Counted from the stretch's first letter, positions 25,872 to 36,041 are shown. The stretch is 64,000 nucleotides of DNA from JAAYUD01 sp041907665 (GCA_041907665.1 JAYRGW010000016.1:1-64000); one strand, 5' to 3'. Notes: a model not told the origin generated them from the sequence alone. A program made the numbers and translations.

Positions 25872-27767
25872 CTATTCTGCTGTAGCTTCTGCAGCTTCTT
25901 CTGCCTTAGGTTCTTCAGATTTTACCTCTTCGGTTTCTTCGGCTTTCGGTTCTGCTTTTACAGCTTTTGTTGCTGCTTTAGCTTCTTTTTTATCTTCATC
26001 CATTTTCTCTTTCAAAGCTGCCAATGTATCGATGTCGCCAAGAGTTGTAGATGCTGTCTGGTTTTGAACCTGAGAATCATCTTTCTTCTTGCGGTTGTTG
26101 TTCGATTTCTTAACTTGCTTTTCAGCGCCACCCTTAGCATCTTCGAAGATGCGGCTGTGTGACAGGATGATTCTCTTAGAATCTTTGTTGAATTCGATCA
26201 CTTTGAACTCAAGCTTTTCGTCAAGCTGAGCTTGTGTACCGTCTTCTTTAACCAAATGCTTTGGTGTAGCAAATCCTTCTACGCCATAAGGTAATGCGAT
26301 AACTGCACCCTTGTCTAGCATTTCGATGATTTGTCCTTCGTGTATTGAACCTACAGTGAAGATAGTTTCGAATACATCCCAAGGATTCTCTTCGAGTTGT
26401 TTGTGGCCGAGGCTCAAACGACGGTTTTCTTTATCTATTTCGAGAACGATAACTTCGATAGGTTCGCCAAGTTTGGTGAATTCTGACGGATGTTTGATTT
26501 TCTTTGTCCAAGAAAGATCTGAAATGTGGATCAAGCCGTCAACACCTTCTTCGATTTCAACAAATACACCGAAGTTGGTGAAGTTGCGAACGGTTGCTGT
26601 ATGTTGTGAACCAACAGGATATTTCTCTTCGATGCTTTCCCATGGATCTTGTTTGAGTTGTTTGATACCGAGAGACATTTTGCGTTCTGAACGGTCGAGT
26701 GACAATACAACTGCTTCTACTTCGTCGCCCACTTTCATGAAGTCTTGAGCAACACGGAGGTGTTGTGACCAAGACATTTCGCTTACGTGAATCAATCCTT
26801 CTACGCCCGGTGCAATTTCAACGAATGCACCATAATCGGCCATAACAACAACTTTTCCTTTGATATGATCGCCGACTTTGAGGTCAGGATCAAGAGCATC
26901 CCATGGATGCGGAGTGAGTTGTTTCAAACCAAGAGCGATACGTTTCTTTTCGTCATCGAAGTCAAGGATAACAACATTGAGTTTTTGGTCAAGCTGCACT
27001 ACTTCGTGAGGATCGCTTACGCGGCCCCAAGATAGATCGGTGATGTGGATCAAACCATCTACACCGCCCAAATCGATGAATACTCCGTAAGAGGTAATAT
27101 TTTTGACAGTTCCCTCGAGGACTTGTCCTTTTTCGAGTTTGCTGATAATTTCTTTCTTCTGTTGTTCGAGTTCTGCCTCGATAAGCGCTTTGTGAGATAC
27201 AACAACGTTTTTGTATTCCTGATTGATTTTAACGACTTTGAATTCCATTGTTTTACCAACGAACATATCGTAATCACGAATAGGTTTAACGTCGATTTGA
27301 GAACCTGGTAAGAATGCTTCGATACCGAATACATCTACAATCATACCACCCTTAGTACGGCACTTGATGTAACCCTTGATGATCTCTTCGTTGGCAAGTG
27401 CGTTGTTGATACGTTCCCAAGAACGAGAAGCACGGGCTTTACGATGAGATAGAGCCAATTGTCCTTTCTTGTCTTCCAAGTTTTCGATGTAGACTTCTAC
27501 GGTGTCGCCTACTTTCAATTCGGGATTGTAACGGAATTCATTCAATGGAATAACACCATCTGATTTGTAACCGATGTTGACAACAACTTCGCGTTTGTTC
27601 ATCGAGATTACAGTTCCGTCGACAACTTCACTGTCGTTGAGTTTGCTCAGAGTTGAGTCGTATGACTTCTCTTGGTCTTCTAGGCTTTGTTCAGCCTGGA
27701 TTTTACCTTTTTCGTACTCATCCCAATTGAAATCTTCAAGAGGGGCAATGTTCTTTAAATTCTCCAT
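25872..27767 (-). CDS. rpsA: 30S ribosomal protein S1
   Basis: This 631-residue protein contains six S1 RNA-binding repeats starting near residues 48, 130, 215, 300, 387 and 474 (for example EGTVKNITSYGVFIDLGGVD and ATVRNFTNFGVFVEIEEGVD), the full complement of the Gram-negative type. It helps mRNA bind to the 30S subunit. The C-terminal 70 residues (about 560-631) are a Lys/Ala/Glu-rich tail, common in Bacteroidota. It appears to be a single-gene transcript ended by a strong terminator at 25816-25845. Confidence 0.97.
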   Translation of the reverse strand: MENLKNIAPLEDFNWDEYEKGKIQAEQSLEDQEKSYDSTLSKLNDSEVVDGTVISMNKREVVVNIGYKSDGVIPLNEFRYNPELKVGDTVEVYIENLEDKKGQLALSHRKARASRSWERINNALANEEIIKGYIKCRTKGGMIVDVFGIEAFLPGSQIDVKPIRDYDMFVGKTMEFKVVKINQEYKNVVVSHKALIEAELEQQKKEIISKLEKGQVLEGTVKNITSYGVFIDLGGVDGLIHITDLSWGRVSDPHEVVQLDQKLNVVILDFDDEKKRIALGLKQLTPHPWDALDPDLKVGDHIKGKVVVMADYGAFVEIAPGVEGLIHVSEMSWSQHLRVAQDFMKVGDEVEAVVLSLDRSERKMSLGIKQLKQDPWESIEEKYPVGSQHTATVRNFTNFGVFVEIEEGVDGLIHISDLSWTKKIKHPSEFTKLGEPIEVIVLEIDKENRRLSLGHKQLEENPWDVFETIFTVGSIHEGQIIEMLDKGAVIALPYGVEGFATPKHLVKEDGTQAQLDEKLEFKVIEFNKDSKRIILSHSRIFEDAKGGAEKQVKKSNNNRKKKDDSQVQNQTASTTLGDIDTLAALKEKMDEDKKEAKAATKAVKAEPKAEETEEVKSEEPKAEEAAEATAE

Positions 27768-27884
27768 TAAAATTAATACTTGTTTTTAATTAATTAGTTA
27801 GACATTATATTAAATCGGGCGCAAAGGTACGAGTTATTTCTTTATTGCCCAAAGAAATATGTAATTTTCTTTATTCGAAGTTTC

Positions 27885-28589
27885 TTAATTTTTGAGATAA
27901 TAGTTGACCGTGGTAACTACTCTGATCTCTTTAATATAGGGAGTATTGGCATCGCGATCTTCGATTGAGAATTGTCCTTGCGATGCACTTTGTATTTTCC
28001 CTAGTCGACTGCCAGAATCGTCGGCGAATTTGTCGGCTACGGCGCGAGCATTTTTAGTAGCCTCTTCTATCATTTTAGGTTTTAAATTATTGAGTCCTGT
28101 GAATGAATATACCGGATTGTATTGATAGTCGCTTCCACTTGCTACAGCTATGCCTTGCCTGAGTAGTTCGAGTTGCTGCGACATGATGTGTCTGACTTTT
28201 TTGACATCCCTGCTCGTGACGGTGATTACCGAAGTGACGTTGTATCGATAGGGGGAGCGGTTGCTGTTGTATCTATCGGCTTGCATGTCTATTACTTGTG
28301 GAGAAGCAATGTCTATTTCGGCATTTTGTACTCCTTTTGATTTCAGAAAGGTTACGATGGCTTTATTTTTGTCTTGGATGTTGTTGTAGAGAGCTACCAT
28401 GTCGTTGCCTACATCTTTGTATGCGATAGGCCATACGACTTTGTCTGCCATCATCTCTTTTTCGGCAAGTCCTTTGACACTTACAAAACGATCTTTAAAG
28501 GCGATATTGTCTATTCCGTTTTTCAGAATGATGCCCGATAATGCTAAGCCTAGTGCTAGAATAGCAGCTTCAAGTTTGAAATTTTTCAT
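27885..28589 (-). CDS. SIMPL domain-containing protein (DUF541)
   Basis: This 234-residue protein has one N-terminal membrane segment or signal anchor (about residues 5-24) and the SIMPL fold: FVSVKGLAEKEMMADKVVWPI (about 35-55), then long repeats of strands around VTSVITVTSRDVKKVRHI and the C-terminal IKEIRVVTTVNYYLKN. SIMPL proteins (BP26/OMP28 and YggE-like) are periplasmic and linked to stress tolerance, with no known activity. It stands alone between rpsA and the DUF5686 gene. Confidence 0.9.
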   Translation of the reverse strand: MKNFKLEAAILALGLALSGIILKNGIDNIAFKDRFVSVKGLAEKEMMADKVVWPIAYKDVGNDMVALYNNIQDKNKAIVTFLKSKGVQNAEIDIASPQVIDMQADRYNSNRSPYRYNVTSVITVTSRDVKKVRHIMSQQLELLRQGIAVASGSDYQYNPVYSFTGLNNLKPKMIEEATKNARAVADKFADDSGSRLGKIQSASQGQFSIEDRDANTPYIKEIRVVTTVNYYLKN

Positions 28590-28662
28590 GGCAATTGTTG
28601 TTTAATAGGTTGATATAGGGTAAAGATAAGAAAAACAAATGGATAAATGCATTTATTTCGTA

Positions 28663-30819
28663 TTATTTGTCGAACAATTCGAAGGTGAACTTCATACCTG
28701 TTTCTACAAATTTTTGTTGTTTGAACGAACCGTAGGCTTGTAGGTTGAAATAGTGTGTGCCTACGCCGTATCCTATTTCGTAGTATGGCTTTAGCTTCGG
28801 TGTCATCAATAGGTTGAAATAGAAGCGTTCGACTACTATGTTTTGCATGATTTTGAGGATGCGTGGAATAATTAAGAAGGGTGATTCGTATAGCAGATGT
28901 ACCTGGAAATATTTGCTTGAGGCGTTGTACCAATCGGCTCCTAGTAATTGAAACGAACTATTTTGTTGATCATTCCATTGTTCGGGCAGGTTGTTGCGCG
29001 TGAAGTTGAGAAAGTCGATGAAATATAAACTATGCTGATTTGTGTATAAGCCTGTTCCGACACGATAATAGAGAGATTGAAGTAGACCGAATTGTATTTG
29101 GTGCTGCATATCGAATTCCCATCGCTCGTATCCGCAATTGCTTTTGAACATGCCTTTGATACCCCTTTCCCAATCGACACTGAAAGTGGGGAAGGATGAT
29201 TTGAAGTTTACTTTTCGTTTGCCGCTCATATAATAATAAAGGGCAGGTGTCCACTCTAGTCTAATTCGGGGAGCCCAACTGTTGTATGCCAGATGTCTTT
29301 CGTTTTGGATGGCACCTATTAAATCGGAATGCGGAATGACGGCGGTGCGTCTATGTGCAGATAAACCGGTGTTGAGTTCAACTCCGTTGACTAGTTCCAT
29401 ACTGTGATAGATTTCTAAATAATAGTCTTTGAATCGGTAGACCGATAATGGCGACTGATTAGGGCCGCCACCGATAGCCGACAGTATATTGGCACCGTAT
29501 ATCAGGTTACCGTTGCCGGCGTCGATATGTATTGAACCCAGTTTGGAAGGATTATAATTGTATTCGGAGTTTATTTTCCAATAAAAGAATTTCTCTTTAA
29601 AGTTATAGCCGATTGTAGGGGCTATGCGTAAAAGTTTGTCATTGGTGAAGAGTCTGTTGTATTTGAATGTTTGTTTGTATGCAAAACCGCTGCTTTTGCT
29701 ATAACTCATAAGGAAAGGGTTGACAATGGGTGAACAACGAATGCTACCGGCATTGTTGAAATTGATGTTATAGCGATCGAGCAGAAAGTCACCGATCTCT
29801 CCCCATAAAATTTTGGATTTGGATTCTTGTAACTTCAGTTCTTCTTCTTGTGTCTTTAATGTGTCGTGTGTTTCATATATATTCTGGTCGATGCTATCGA
29901 GAGGAATTTGGCGAATATCCTTGAACTTATTTCTGTCGGAAGAATAGGAAGTCGTATCGCTACCAAGTATGAACGAATCGCTTAAGTCGTATTTGCTTTT
30001 TTTGCGTCGCGGATGATTGAGTCCGCTAAGGGTAATCCCATGGTATGTGATAGTGGTCAGATAAGAGGATCTAATCTTGTTGCCTAAGAAATGTACTTTT
30101 ATTGCAAGGTTGTAGTGTACGGGTAATAACTCTGCCGCACTTCCCAATGCTCCAAATTCTATGTCGCTCTCAAAATGAATTAAATCGGAATACCCGACGA
30201 AACTGAATCGGCGGATGCTCCATGATTCGTCGCTTACAATCATCGAGCCGCAAACTAGCTGATCGCTTTTGTGGCGTGGAGTAAAGGAAATTTTGTATTG
30301 CAAATATCCATCGATGTTATTGATGGAATCGAGTTGGAAATTATAATATTTTTTTCCGTCGCGTGTGAGTGGAGAGATTATTTTTTGATAGAGCAGAGTG
30401 TTTGAGTAGATATTACTGTGAAAATATTCAATCATGGCATCCATTAGACTGCTACGGCGGGGAATGGTACCGACACTGGCAATCTTTTTTTGATCGTATA
30501 TGTCGGGGGCGGTATAGTGAACATTCGAATATAGTTCTCGAATGAATTGCCGTTCTTTGTTGCGGATATGAAACATAAAAGGCAAGTATCTGAAAAAACA
30601 ATTCTTTCGATCAATATTCAATCTTTCTTTCATGTAATAGTCTGCATGGTATTCTTTGATAAACATGGAATAGATAGGTGCCTGTTGCAACACTTTGTTT
30701 ATGATGGAGTCTGCGTAGTAAATCTTGTCCCGATAGGTAATATTTCGAGTAGCTGCCCAACTTTGTAGGGCGGGGAATGTCAGCATTATATATAATATGA
30801 TCTGAAGATATTGTCTCAA
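28663..30819 (-). CDS. DUF5686-like outer membrane protein
   Basis: The frame runs open up to 30912, but a -7 box TATATTTG (minus strand, 30843-30850) lies inside that extension, so translation must begin further in. A TTG at 30819 opens LRQYLQIILYIMLTFPALQSWA, a good signal peptide; the first ATG after the promoter is 30786. The protein has an N-terminal region with IIEYHADYYMKERLNI-like beta strands, a middle domain with ISFTPRHKSDQLVCGSMIVSDESW (about 200-220 from the far start), and a C-terminal Tyr-rich beta-barrel ending in TFELF. This corresponds to the DUF5686 family of large outer-membrane proteins of unknown function. Confidence 0.78.
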   Translation of the reverse strand: MRQYLQIILYIMLTFPALQSWAATRNITYRDKIYYADSIINKVLQQAPIYSMFIKEYHADYYMKERLNIDRKNCFFRYLPFMFHIRNKERQFIRELYSNVHYTAPDIYDQKKIASVGTIPRRSSLMDAMIEYFHSNIYSNTLLYQKIISPLTRDGKKYYNFQLDSINNIDGYLQYKISFTPRHKSDQLVCGSMIVSDESWSIRRFSFVGYSDLIHFESDIEFGALGSAAELLPVHYNLAIKVHFLGNKIRSSYLTTITYHGITLSGLNHPRRKKSKYDLSDSFILGSDTTSYSSDRNKFKDIRQIPLDSIDQNIYETHDTLKTQEEELKLQESKSKILWGEIGDFLLDRYNINFNNAGSIRCSPIVNPFLMSYSKSSGFAYKQTFKYNRLFTNDKLLRIAPTIGYNFKEKFFYWKINSEYNYNPSKLGSIHIDAGNGNLIYGANILSAIGGGPNQSPLSVYRFKDYYLEIYHSMELVNGVELNTGLSAHRRTAVIPHSDLIGAIQNERHLAYNSWAPRIRLEWTPALYYYMSGKRKVNFKSSFPTFSVDWERGIKGMFKSNCGYERWEFDMQHQIQFGLLQSLYYRVGTGLYTNQHSLYFIDFLNFTRNNLPEQWNDQQNSSFQLLGADWYNASSKYFQVHLLYESPFLIIPRILKIMQNIVVERFYFNLLMTPKLKPYYEIGYGVGTHYFNLQAYGSFKQQKFVETGMKFTFELFDK

Positions 30820-30842
30820 AGTGTTGCAGCTTTTTGTTTTCG

Positions 30843-30850
30843 CAAATATA
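30843..30850 (-). promoter_or_regulatory. -7 box for the DUF5686 gene
   Basis: TATATTTG on the minus strand fits the Bacteroidota consensus TAnnTTTG and lies 24 bases before the TTG start at 30819. Only the consensus match and position support it. Confidence 0.6.
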
Positions 30851-30896
30851 CTCAAAAAAATATGAGAAAAAGAATGCAAGATTATAATATTATTGA

Positions 30897-30904
30897 TAAC
30901 TTTG
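30897..30904 (+). promoter_or_regulatory. -7 box for the B12-uptake operon
   Basis: TAACTTTG on the plus strand fits TAnnTTTG and lies directly before the cobalamin riboswitch. No clear -33 element is visible. Confidence 0.6.
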
Positions 30905-30909
30905 CAGCG

Positions 30910-31100
30910 CATTGGCTTGCTATCTGCCTTTATCGGTAGAAAGCAATTAAAAGGGAATCAGGTGAGAATCCTGGACAGTCCCGCTGCTGTATGTTCCAAT
31001 TTTAGTAACAGACAAAATCTTTTATGCCACTGGATGATCGGTAAATCTGGGAAGGCGTTTGTTACGGAACGAGTCAGAAAACCTACCATGCAGTTCTTTA
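30910..31100 (+). ncRNA. Cobalamin riboswitch
   Basis: The leader of the BtuB-type gene shows the conserved blocks of the B12 riboswitch in order: AAAAGGGAATCAGGTGAGAA (30949-30968), then the TCCCGCTGCTGTA block (30979-30991), and the B12 box near 31069-31095 (GAGTCAGAAAACCTACC). It binds adenosylcobalamin or another cobalamin and switches the downstream operon off. A hairpin 20 bases before the start codon (31238-31269) may be the expression platform. Confidence 0.93.
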
Positions 31101-31237
31101 GTTTCACAGCTTTCGATGGAAAAGCGTTGAACGTTCATTGTAATAAACTCTTGTGGTTTGTTATCTTATTCATTTCAACCTCTTTTGTCTACGAAAGATG
31201 TAGGTTATTGATAAACACTGCCATGTTTATTGAATGC

Positions 31238-31269
31238 ATTATCCGGACGAAGTGATTCGGCCGGATAAT
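31238..31269 (+). promoter_or_regulatory. Hairpin before btuB start, possible expression platform
   Basis: ATTATCCGG (31238-31246) is exactly complementary to CCGGATAAT (31261-31269), with an inner CGAA/TTCG pairing around a 4-base loop. It is followed by TAAAAAAAAAG, not a T-run, and ends 20 bases before the ATG at 31290, so translational rather than terminator control is more likely. Confidence 0.55.
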
Positions 31270-31289
31270 TAAAAAAAAGATTTGTAGGT

Positions 31290-33299
31290 ATGAAAAGATT
31301 ATTGGTTCTATTTATGGTGCTCTGTCCTGTATTGCTCTTTGCTCAAAAGCAGAGGGTGGACTCGGTTCATACTTACGGCCTGCCCGAAGTGACAGTCACG
31401 GAACGGTATCAGGTGAGGGATGTGAAAAGTGCAGTTCCGACACAGACTTTTTCTTATGAACAGCTGCAACGGCTTGGATCTTTGCAATTATCGGATGTCG
31501 TGAAACATTTTGCAGGTGTCAACATTAAAGATTATGGAGGTATAGGTGGCTTGAAAACCGTATCTGTACGGAGTCTGGGTGCCGAACATACCGCCGTAAG
31601 TTACGATGGAATTGCGATAACCGACTACCAAACCGGTCAGATAGATATAGGTAGATATTCGTTGGAAAATGTAGATCATGTGTCGCTGAGTATAGGACAA
31701 GACAATAACATCTTTCAACCGGCACGACTTTTTGCGTCGGTCGGTATATTGAACATATCGACCTTGACACCTGTCTTTTCGAAGGGGCAACACTTTAATG
31801 GAACTGCTGCCCTGAAGACCGGTTCGTGGGGATTACTGAATCCTTCCTTTCATCTTCAGCAAAAGATTGGTTCCCGGTGGGCTATTGCACAAACCGCCGA
31901 ATGGATGTCGTCGGACGGGCGCTATCCTTTTACATTATATTATACCAATCAGGAAGGCAACCTCTCTTCAAAAGAAAAACGTAATAATACGGGAGTGCGT
32001 AATTTAAGACTTGAATCCGAACTGTTCGGCAATTTTTCCGATAATGAGCAACTGCGGCTTAAGGTCTATTATTATCAGTCGTCTAGAGGATTACCCGGAT
32101 CTACTACTTATTACTATAATCATTCGTCACAACATCTGTGGGATAAAAACTTTTTTGTTCAAAGTCATTATCTGCATGAGCTAAGTAACCATTGGGCTAT
32201 CCAAGCTTCGGCCAAATGGAATTGGAGCTATCAGCATTATTTGGATCCTGATTATAATAATACGGTCGGTAAAACGGAAAATACTTATTTTCAGCAGGAA
32301 TATTATTTGTCGGCATCACTGCTTTATCGTTTATGTGATAGGCTGTCTTTCTCTTTTTCATCCGACGAGAGCTTAAATCGCCTGAACGCCAATTTAGCTG
32401 ATTTCTCTTTTCCGCAACGTTTCACCTGGTTGTCTGTAGCTGCCGTCAAGTATGTTGATGCCCATTTTGCGTTGTCTTCTTCATTATTATCTACAGTGAC
32501 TGATGAGCACGTACGGACAGGAGATGCCGGAGCCGGTCATCGCCGCTTGTCTCCCTTTGCCAGTTTTTCGGTGAAGCCTTTCAATGCTCATGATATTAGA
32601 TTGCGCTTTTTCTATAAAGATATCTTTCGTCTACCGACTTTTAACGACCTTTACTACACTTCGGTAGGAAATGTCGACCTGCGCCCTGAGAAAACGCGTC
32701 AGTTTAACGCCGGAATTACTTATAACAAAGAACGTTGGGGTATCGTTTCGTTGCTTACCGCTTCGGTAGATGCTTATTATAATAAGGTAACCGATAAAAT
32801 AGTTGCCATTCCTACTAAAAACCTTTTCATCTGGAGCATGACGAATCTGGGAAAGGTTGATATGCGTGGACTTGATATGAGCGGTGCCGTATCGGTCACT
32901 CCCTGTCGTGGATGGGGTATTGATTTGTCGGCTAACTATTCATACCTCAAAGCATTGGATGTGACAGATAGCAATGGCAAGACTTATAAACAGCAAATTG
33001 CGTACACACCTCGTATATCTGCTTCGGCGCAATGTGCTGTTGTCTCTCCATGGGTTACGTTAAGTTATACTTATCTACACTCAGGTAAGCGATATATGCT
33101 TGGCCAGAATATAGCGGCCAATAGATTGAGCGGATACGATGATAGTAGTATTTCGTTGCGACGTGTCTTTGTCTATAAAGGCTTGTCGTGGAACGCAGCC
33201 GTGGAGATGCTCAATATGATGAATAAAAATTATGAGATAGTGAAGAATTTCCCAATGCCGGGCCGTTCGTTTAGAATACAAATAGGAATAAAGTTATGA
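31290..33299 (+). CDS. btuB: BtuB-type TonB-dependent cobalamin receptor
   Basis: This 669-residue receptor has a signal peptide (ending around AQKQ, residue 19), a TonB-box-like GLPEVTVTE, a plug domain (about 40-160, with VSYDGIAITDYQTGQIDIGRY) and a barrel ending in FRIQIGIKL. It follows the cobalamin riboswitch directly, which supports cobalamin or cobinamide uptake through the outer membrane. The neighbouring lipoprotein gene overlaps it by 4 bases (33296-33299). The B12 assignment rests on the riboswitch and on the BtuG/BtuH-like partners, not on the receptor sequence alone. Confidence 0.85.
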   Translation: MKRLLVLFMVLCPVLLFAQKQRVDSVHTYGLPEVTVTERYQVRDVKSAVPTQTFSYEQLQRLGSLQLSDVVKHFAGVNIKDYGGIGGLKTVSVRSLGAEHTAVSYDGIAITDYQTGQIDIGRYSLENVDHVSLSIGQDNNIFQPARLFASVGILNISTLTPVFSKGQHFNGTAALKTGSWGLLNPSFHLQQKIGSRWAIAQTAEWMSSDGRYPFTLYYTNQEGNLSSKEKRNNTGVRNLRLESELFGNFSDNEQLRLKVYYYQSSRGLPGSTTYYYNHSSQHLWDKNFFVQSHYLHELSNHWAIQASAKWNWSYQHYLDPDYNNTVGKTENTYFQQEYYLSASLLYRLCDRLSFSFSSDESLNRLNANLADFSFPQRFTWLSVAAVKYVDAHFALSSSLLSTVTDEHVRTGDAGAGHRRLSPFASFSVKPFNAHDIRLRFFYKDIFRLPTFNDLYYTSVGNVDLRPEKTRQFNAGITYNKERWGIVSLLTASVDAYYNKVTDKIVAIPTKNLFIWSMTNLGKVDMRGLDMSGAVSVTPCRGWGIDLSANYSYLKALDVTDSNGKTYKQQIAYTPRISASAQCAVVSPWVTLSYTYLHSGKRYMLGQNIAANRLSGYDDSSISLRRVFVYKGLSWNAAVEMLNMMNKNYEIVKNFPMPGRSFRIQIGIKL

Positions 33300-35272
33300 A
33301 GATACATCATTTGATATATGTGCTATTATTATTCTGTTGTTTCGGAATAATGGGATGCGAAGATATGCATGATGTCAGTGTATCTTCGGATACAAATTCT
33401 GTCTCTTCTGATGGAGAAACGGCCGAGTTGTATGTGCTGAATGAAGGTCTGTTCAATTTGAATAATAGTACGTTGGCGCGCTATTCGTACAAAGATGGTT
33501 CATTGTCCACTAACTATTTTAGCTCTATCAATAAGAGGGGGTTGGGCGATACGGCTAATGATATGCAGCTCTATGGAAGCAAACTCTATATCGTTGTCAA
33601 CGTATCGAGCGATGTGGAAGTGATGGACTTCTATACGGGTAAATCGCTTAAACAAATACCGTTGCTTACCGATAACGGCAGCTCGAGACAGCCTCGATAT
33701 ATTGCTTTTGCCAGTGGTTATGCTTACGTGTGCTCTTTTGACGGAACTGTTGCTAAAATTGATACTGTTTCGCTGAAAGTCGAAAACGTAATCAAGGTAG
33801 GTCGTAATCCGGATGGCATTTGCAGTGCCAATGGCAAACTCTATGTGTCCAACTCGGGAGGCCTTGATATGGGTGGAGTAGGAGTGGACCATACAGTCTC
33901 GGTAATAGATTTGAGCACGTTTAAAGAACTAAAGAAAATTACCGTTGGTCCGGACCCTGGTAAGATAGTGGCTTCGGAAAATGGAAATGTATATGTGGTC
34001 ACTCGTGGTGAAAATATAAATAAAGGCGACTATCACTTTGTAGCTATCAACACGACGACAGACGAAGTGGAGAAAACATACGACGAGAAAGTCCTTAATT
34101 TTGCTTTGTGCGATAATATAGCCTATATGTATCAGTACAACTATGCCACATCTACCTCTTCGATCAAAGTGTTCAATCTGAAAACCGGTACGACGGTGCG
34201 TGACGAGTTTATTACCGATGGAACCGTTATCAAGACACCTTATGCCATTTCGGTAAATCCTTATACCGGAAATGTTTATATAGCCGACGCTTTCGATTAT
34301 ATGACTAGTGGAGATTTGCTTTGTTTCAATCCACAGGGAGTGTTGCAGTTTCGAATTAAAAATATAGGTCTCAATCCTAACACCATCTTGTTCACCGATA
34401 AAGTAACTGCTGGAACGGGAGGCTCTACAAGCAATAGTTTCGACTATGCCTATGCCGATACGGTATTTGAATATTGCCCCGCTCCATGTCAGTATATGAA
34501 TACTTCTACCACTGCCTACAAAGAGGGATATACGATGGCCGATATTCTTCAAGATGCTACAGCAAGTATAAAAAAAGGATCTACGCTGACCTTGGGCGCT
34601 TTTGGCGGATACATTGTAGTCGGTTTCAATCATACGGTTAAGCATGTGCCCGGAAGTTATGATTTTAAGGTATATGGCAATTCTAATCTTTCGATGTATG
34701 ATACAAAGACTGGAAAGCCCGGAGGATCTGCTGAGCCTGGTATTGTATGGGTATCACAAGATACTAATGGCAATGGGCTCCCTGATGATGAATGGTATGA
34801 ATTGGCCGGTAGTGAATATGGCAAGAGTACGGAAACAAGACATTATACTATAACTTATTATCGCCCTTCGCCAATGAATGGTGATGTGAAATGGACTGAC
34901 AACAAAGGTAACTCGGGTTATGTCTATCGTAATGAATTTCATACTCAAAATTCGTATTATCCGACTTGGATGCCAGAAACTATGTCTTTTGATGGTACGC
35001 GATTGGCCGATAATGCTGTGAACGAAGGACAAAACGGAACTCAGTATTGGGTAGGTTATTGTTACGATTGGGGATATGCTGACAATTACCCCAACTCGGC
35101 AGAACAGAGCCAGTTTAAGATAGATTGGGCTGTCGATGCCAATGGTAATAAAGTAAACCTGACGGGTATCGATTTTGTGAAGATAACTACTGCTGTGAAT
35201 CAATCTTGCGGTTGGATGGGCGAAATATCTACGGAAGTACTTGGCGTGCAAGATTTGCATTATACAAAATAA
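33296..35272 (+). CDS. BtuG-like beta-propeller lipoprotein with extra C-terminal domain
   Basis: This 658-residue lipoprotein (Cys21 in IMGC) carries an N-terminal beta-propeller (about 40-375) of YncE-like blades, for example YVLNEGLFNLNNSTLARYS, VGRNPDGICSANGKLYVSNSGG, and TVGPDPGKIVASENGNVYV. This resembles BtuG, the surface protein that captures B12 and hands it to BtuB in Bacteroides. A second domain (about 385-658) follows, with GAFGGYIVVGFNHTV and DTNGNGLPDDEWYELAGSE, a segment seen in other Bacteroidota surface proteins; known BtuG is about 400 residues and lacks it. It overlaps btuB by 4 bases. Confidence 0.78.
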   Translation: MKIHHLIYVLLLFCCFGIMGCEDMHDVSVSSDTNSVSSDGETAELYVLNEGLFNLNNSTLARYSYKDGSLSTNYFSSINKRGLGDTANDMQLYGSKLYIVVNVSSDVEVMDFYTGKSLKQIPLLTDNGSSRQPRYIAFASGYAYVCSFDGTVAKIDTVSLKVENVIKVGRNPDGICSANGKLYVSNSGGLDMGGVGVDHTVSVIDLSTFKELKKITVGPDPGKIVASENGNVYVVTRGENINKGDYHFVAINTTTDEVEKTYDEKVLNFALCDNIAYMYQYNYATSTSSIKVFNLKTGTTVRDEFITDGTVIKTPYAISVNPYTGNVYIADAFDYMTSGDLLCFNPQGVLQFRIKNIGLNPNTILFTDKVTAGTGGSTSNSFDYAYADTVFEYCPAPCQYMNTSTTAYKEGYTMADILQDATASIKKGSTLTLGAFGGYIVVGFNHTVKHVPGSYDFKVYGNSNLSMYDTKTGKPGGSAEPGIVWVSQDTNGNGLPDDEWYELAGSEYGKSTETRHYTITYYRPSPMNGDVKWTDNKGNSGYVYRNEFHTQNSYYPTWMPETMSFDGTRLADNAVNEGQNGTQYWVGYCYDWGYADNYPNSAEQSQFKIDWAVDANGNKVNLTGIDFVKITTAVNQSCGWMGEISTEVLGVQDLHYTK

Positions 35273-35309
35273 AAACTAATTATAAATATCTTAATTAAAA
35301 ACAGAAAAA

Positions 35310-36041
35310 ATGAAGAAGTTAAATTACTTATTTTTATTAATCTTTTTGATAGCTTTTACTGCTTGTAGCAACGATGATGATAACAATGTAAAGGCAAACT
35401 TTGAGAGTATGCCTGTTACGAACGGTTATTATACCAATACAAATGGCACATTAAAAGGTTACTATTATTACTCTACTTTTCAAGATAATGACAAGTTACT
35501 AACTTTTGATTACTATCTGGGCAATTGGAGTGGAGCTACTTTTGCCGGATTTACTTATACCAATTCTACCGATACGAAGACAGGTAATAGTTCTGCAGCT
35601 GTCAGTGGAAAAGGTAAAATCGGCACAATGTATTTGGTAGCTTATCCTAGCAGTTATACTCCTACTCGTTTCAAAATAAATGATCCTTCTAAATATATCA
35701 TAGACGGTTGCTGGATATCGAATAGTGTTTACGCCTATAACTGCATGACAACCAATGATTATTCGCCTGCATCGAAGTTTAAATCGGGCAGCTATTATAA
35801 AGTGACTGCTACTGGTTATGCAGCAGACGGAACGACAAGTGTCGGTACTGCTTCAATCTATTTGGCAAAGTATTCGAGCGATACAGATACGCCCTCTAAA
35901 GATTGGCAGTGGTTTGATCTTGGTGCATTGGCGAAAGCTGTATATGTTCAGTTTGATGTCGATTCTAGTGATAAAGGAGATTATGGGGTGAATACTTCTA
36001 CTTATTTCTGTCTGGATGGTATTACGCTCAATCAGAAATAA
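35310..36041 (+). CDS. DUF4465 lipoprotein (BtuH-like)
   Basis: This 243-residue lipoprotein has Cys19 followed by S-N-D-D-D-N, a strong surface-export signal. The rest matches the DUF4465 fold: FAGFTYTNSTDTKTGNSSA (about 73-92), VAYPSSYTPTRFKINDPSKY (about 109-128), and VYVQFDVDSSDKGDYGVNTSTYFCLDGI (about 210-237). BtuH proteins, recently described B12-binding lipoproteins of Bacteroidota, belong to or resemble this family as I recall it. Third gene of the riboswitch-controlled operon, ended by the terminator at 36056-36106. Confidence 0.75.
   Translation: MKKLNYLFLLIFLIAFTACSNDDDNNVKANFESMPVTNGYYTNTNGTLKGYYYYSTFQDNDKLLTFDYYLGNWSGATFAGFTYTNSTDTKTGNSSAAVSGKGKIGTMYLVAYPSSYTPTRFKINDPSKYIIDGCWISNSVYAYNCMTTNDYSPASKFKSGSYYKVTATGYAADGTTSVGTASIYLAKYSSDTDTPSKDWQWFDLGALAKAVYVQFDVDSSDKGDYGVNTSTYFCLDGITLNQK

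Noticed and set aside
30820..30912. N-terminal extension of the DUF5686 frame
   Set aside because: It contains the TATATTTG promoter box and overlaps the start of the opposite-strand riboswitch promoter.
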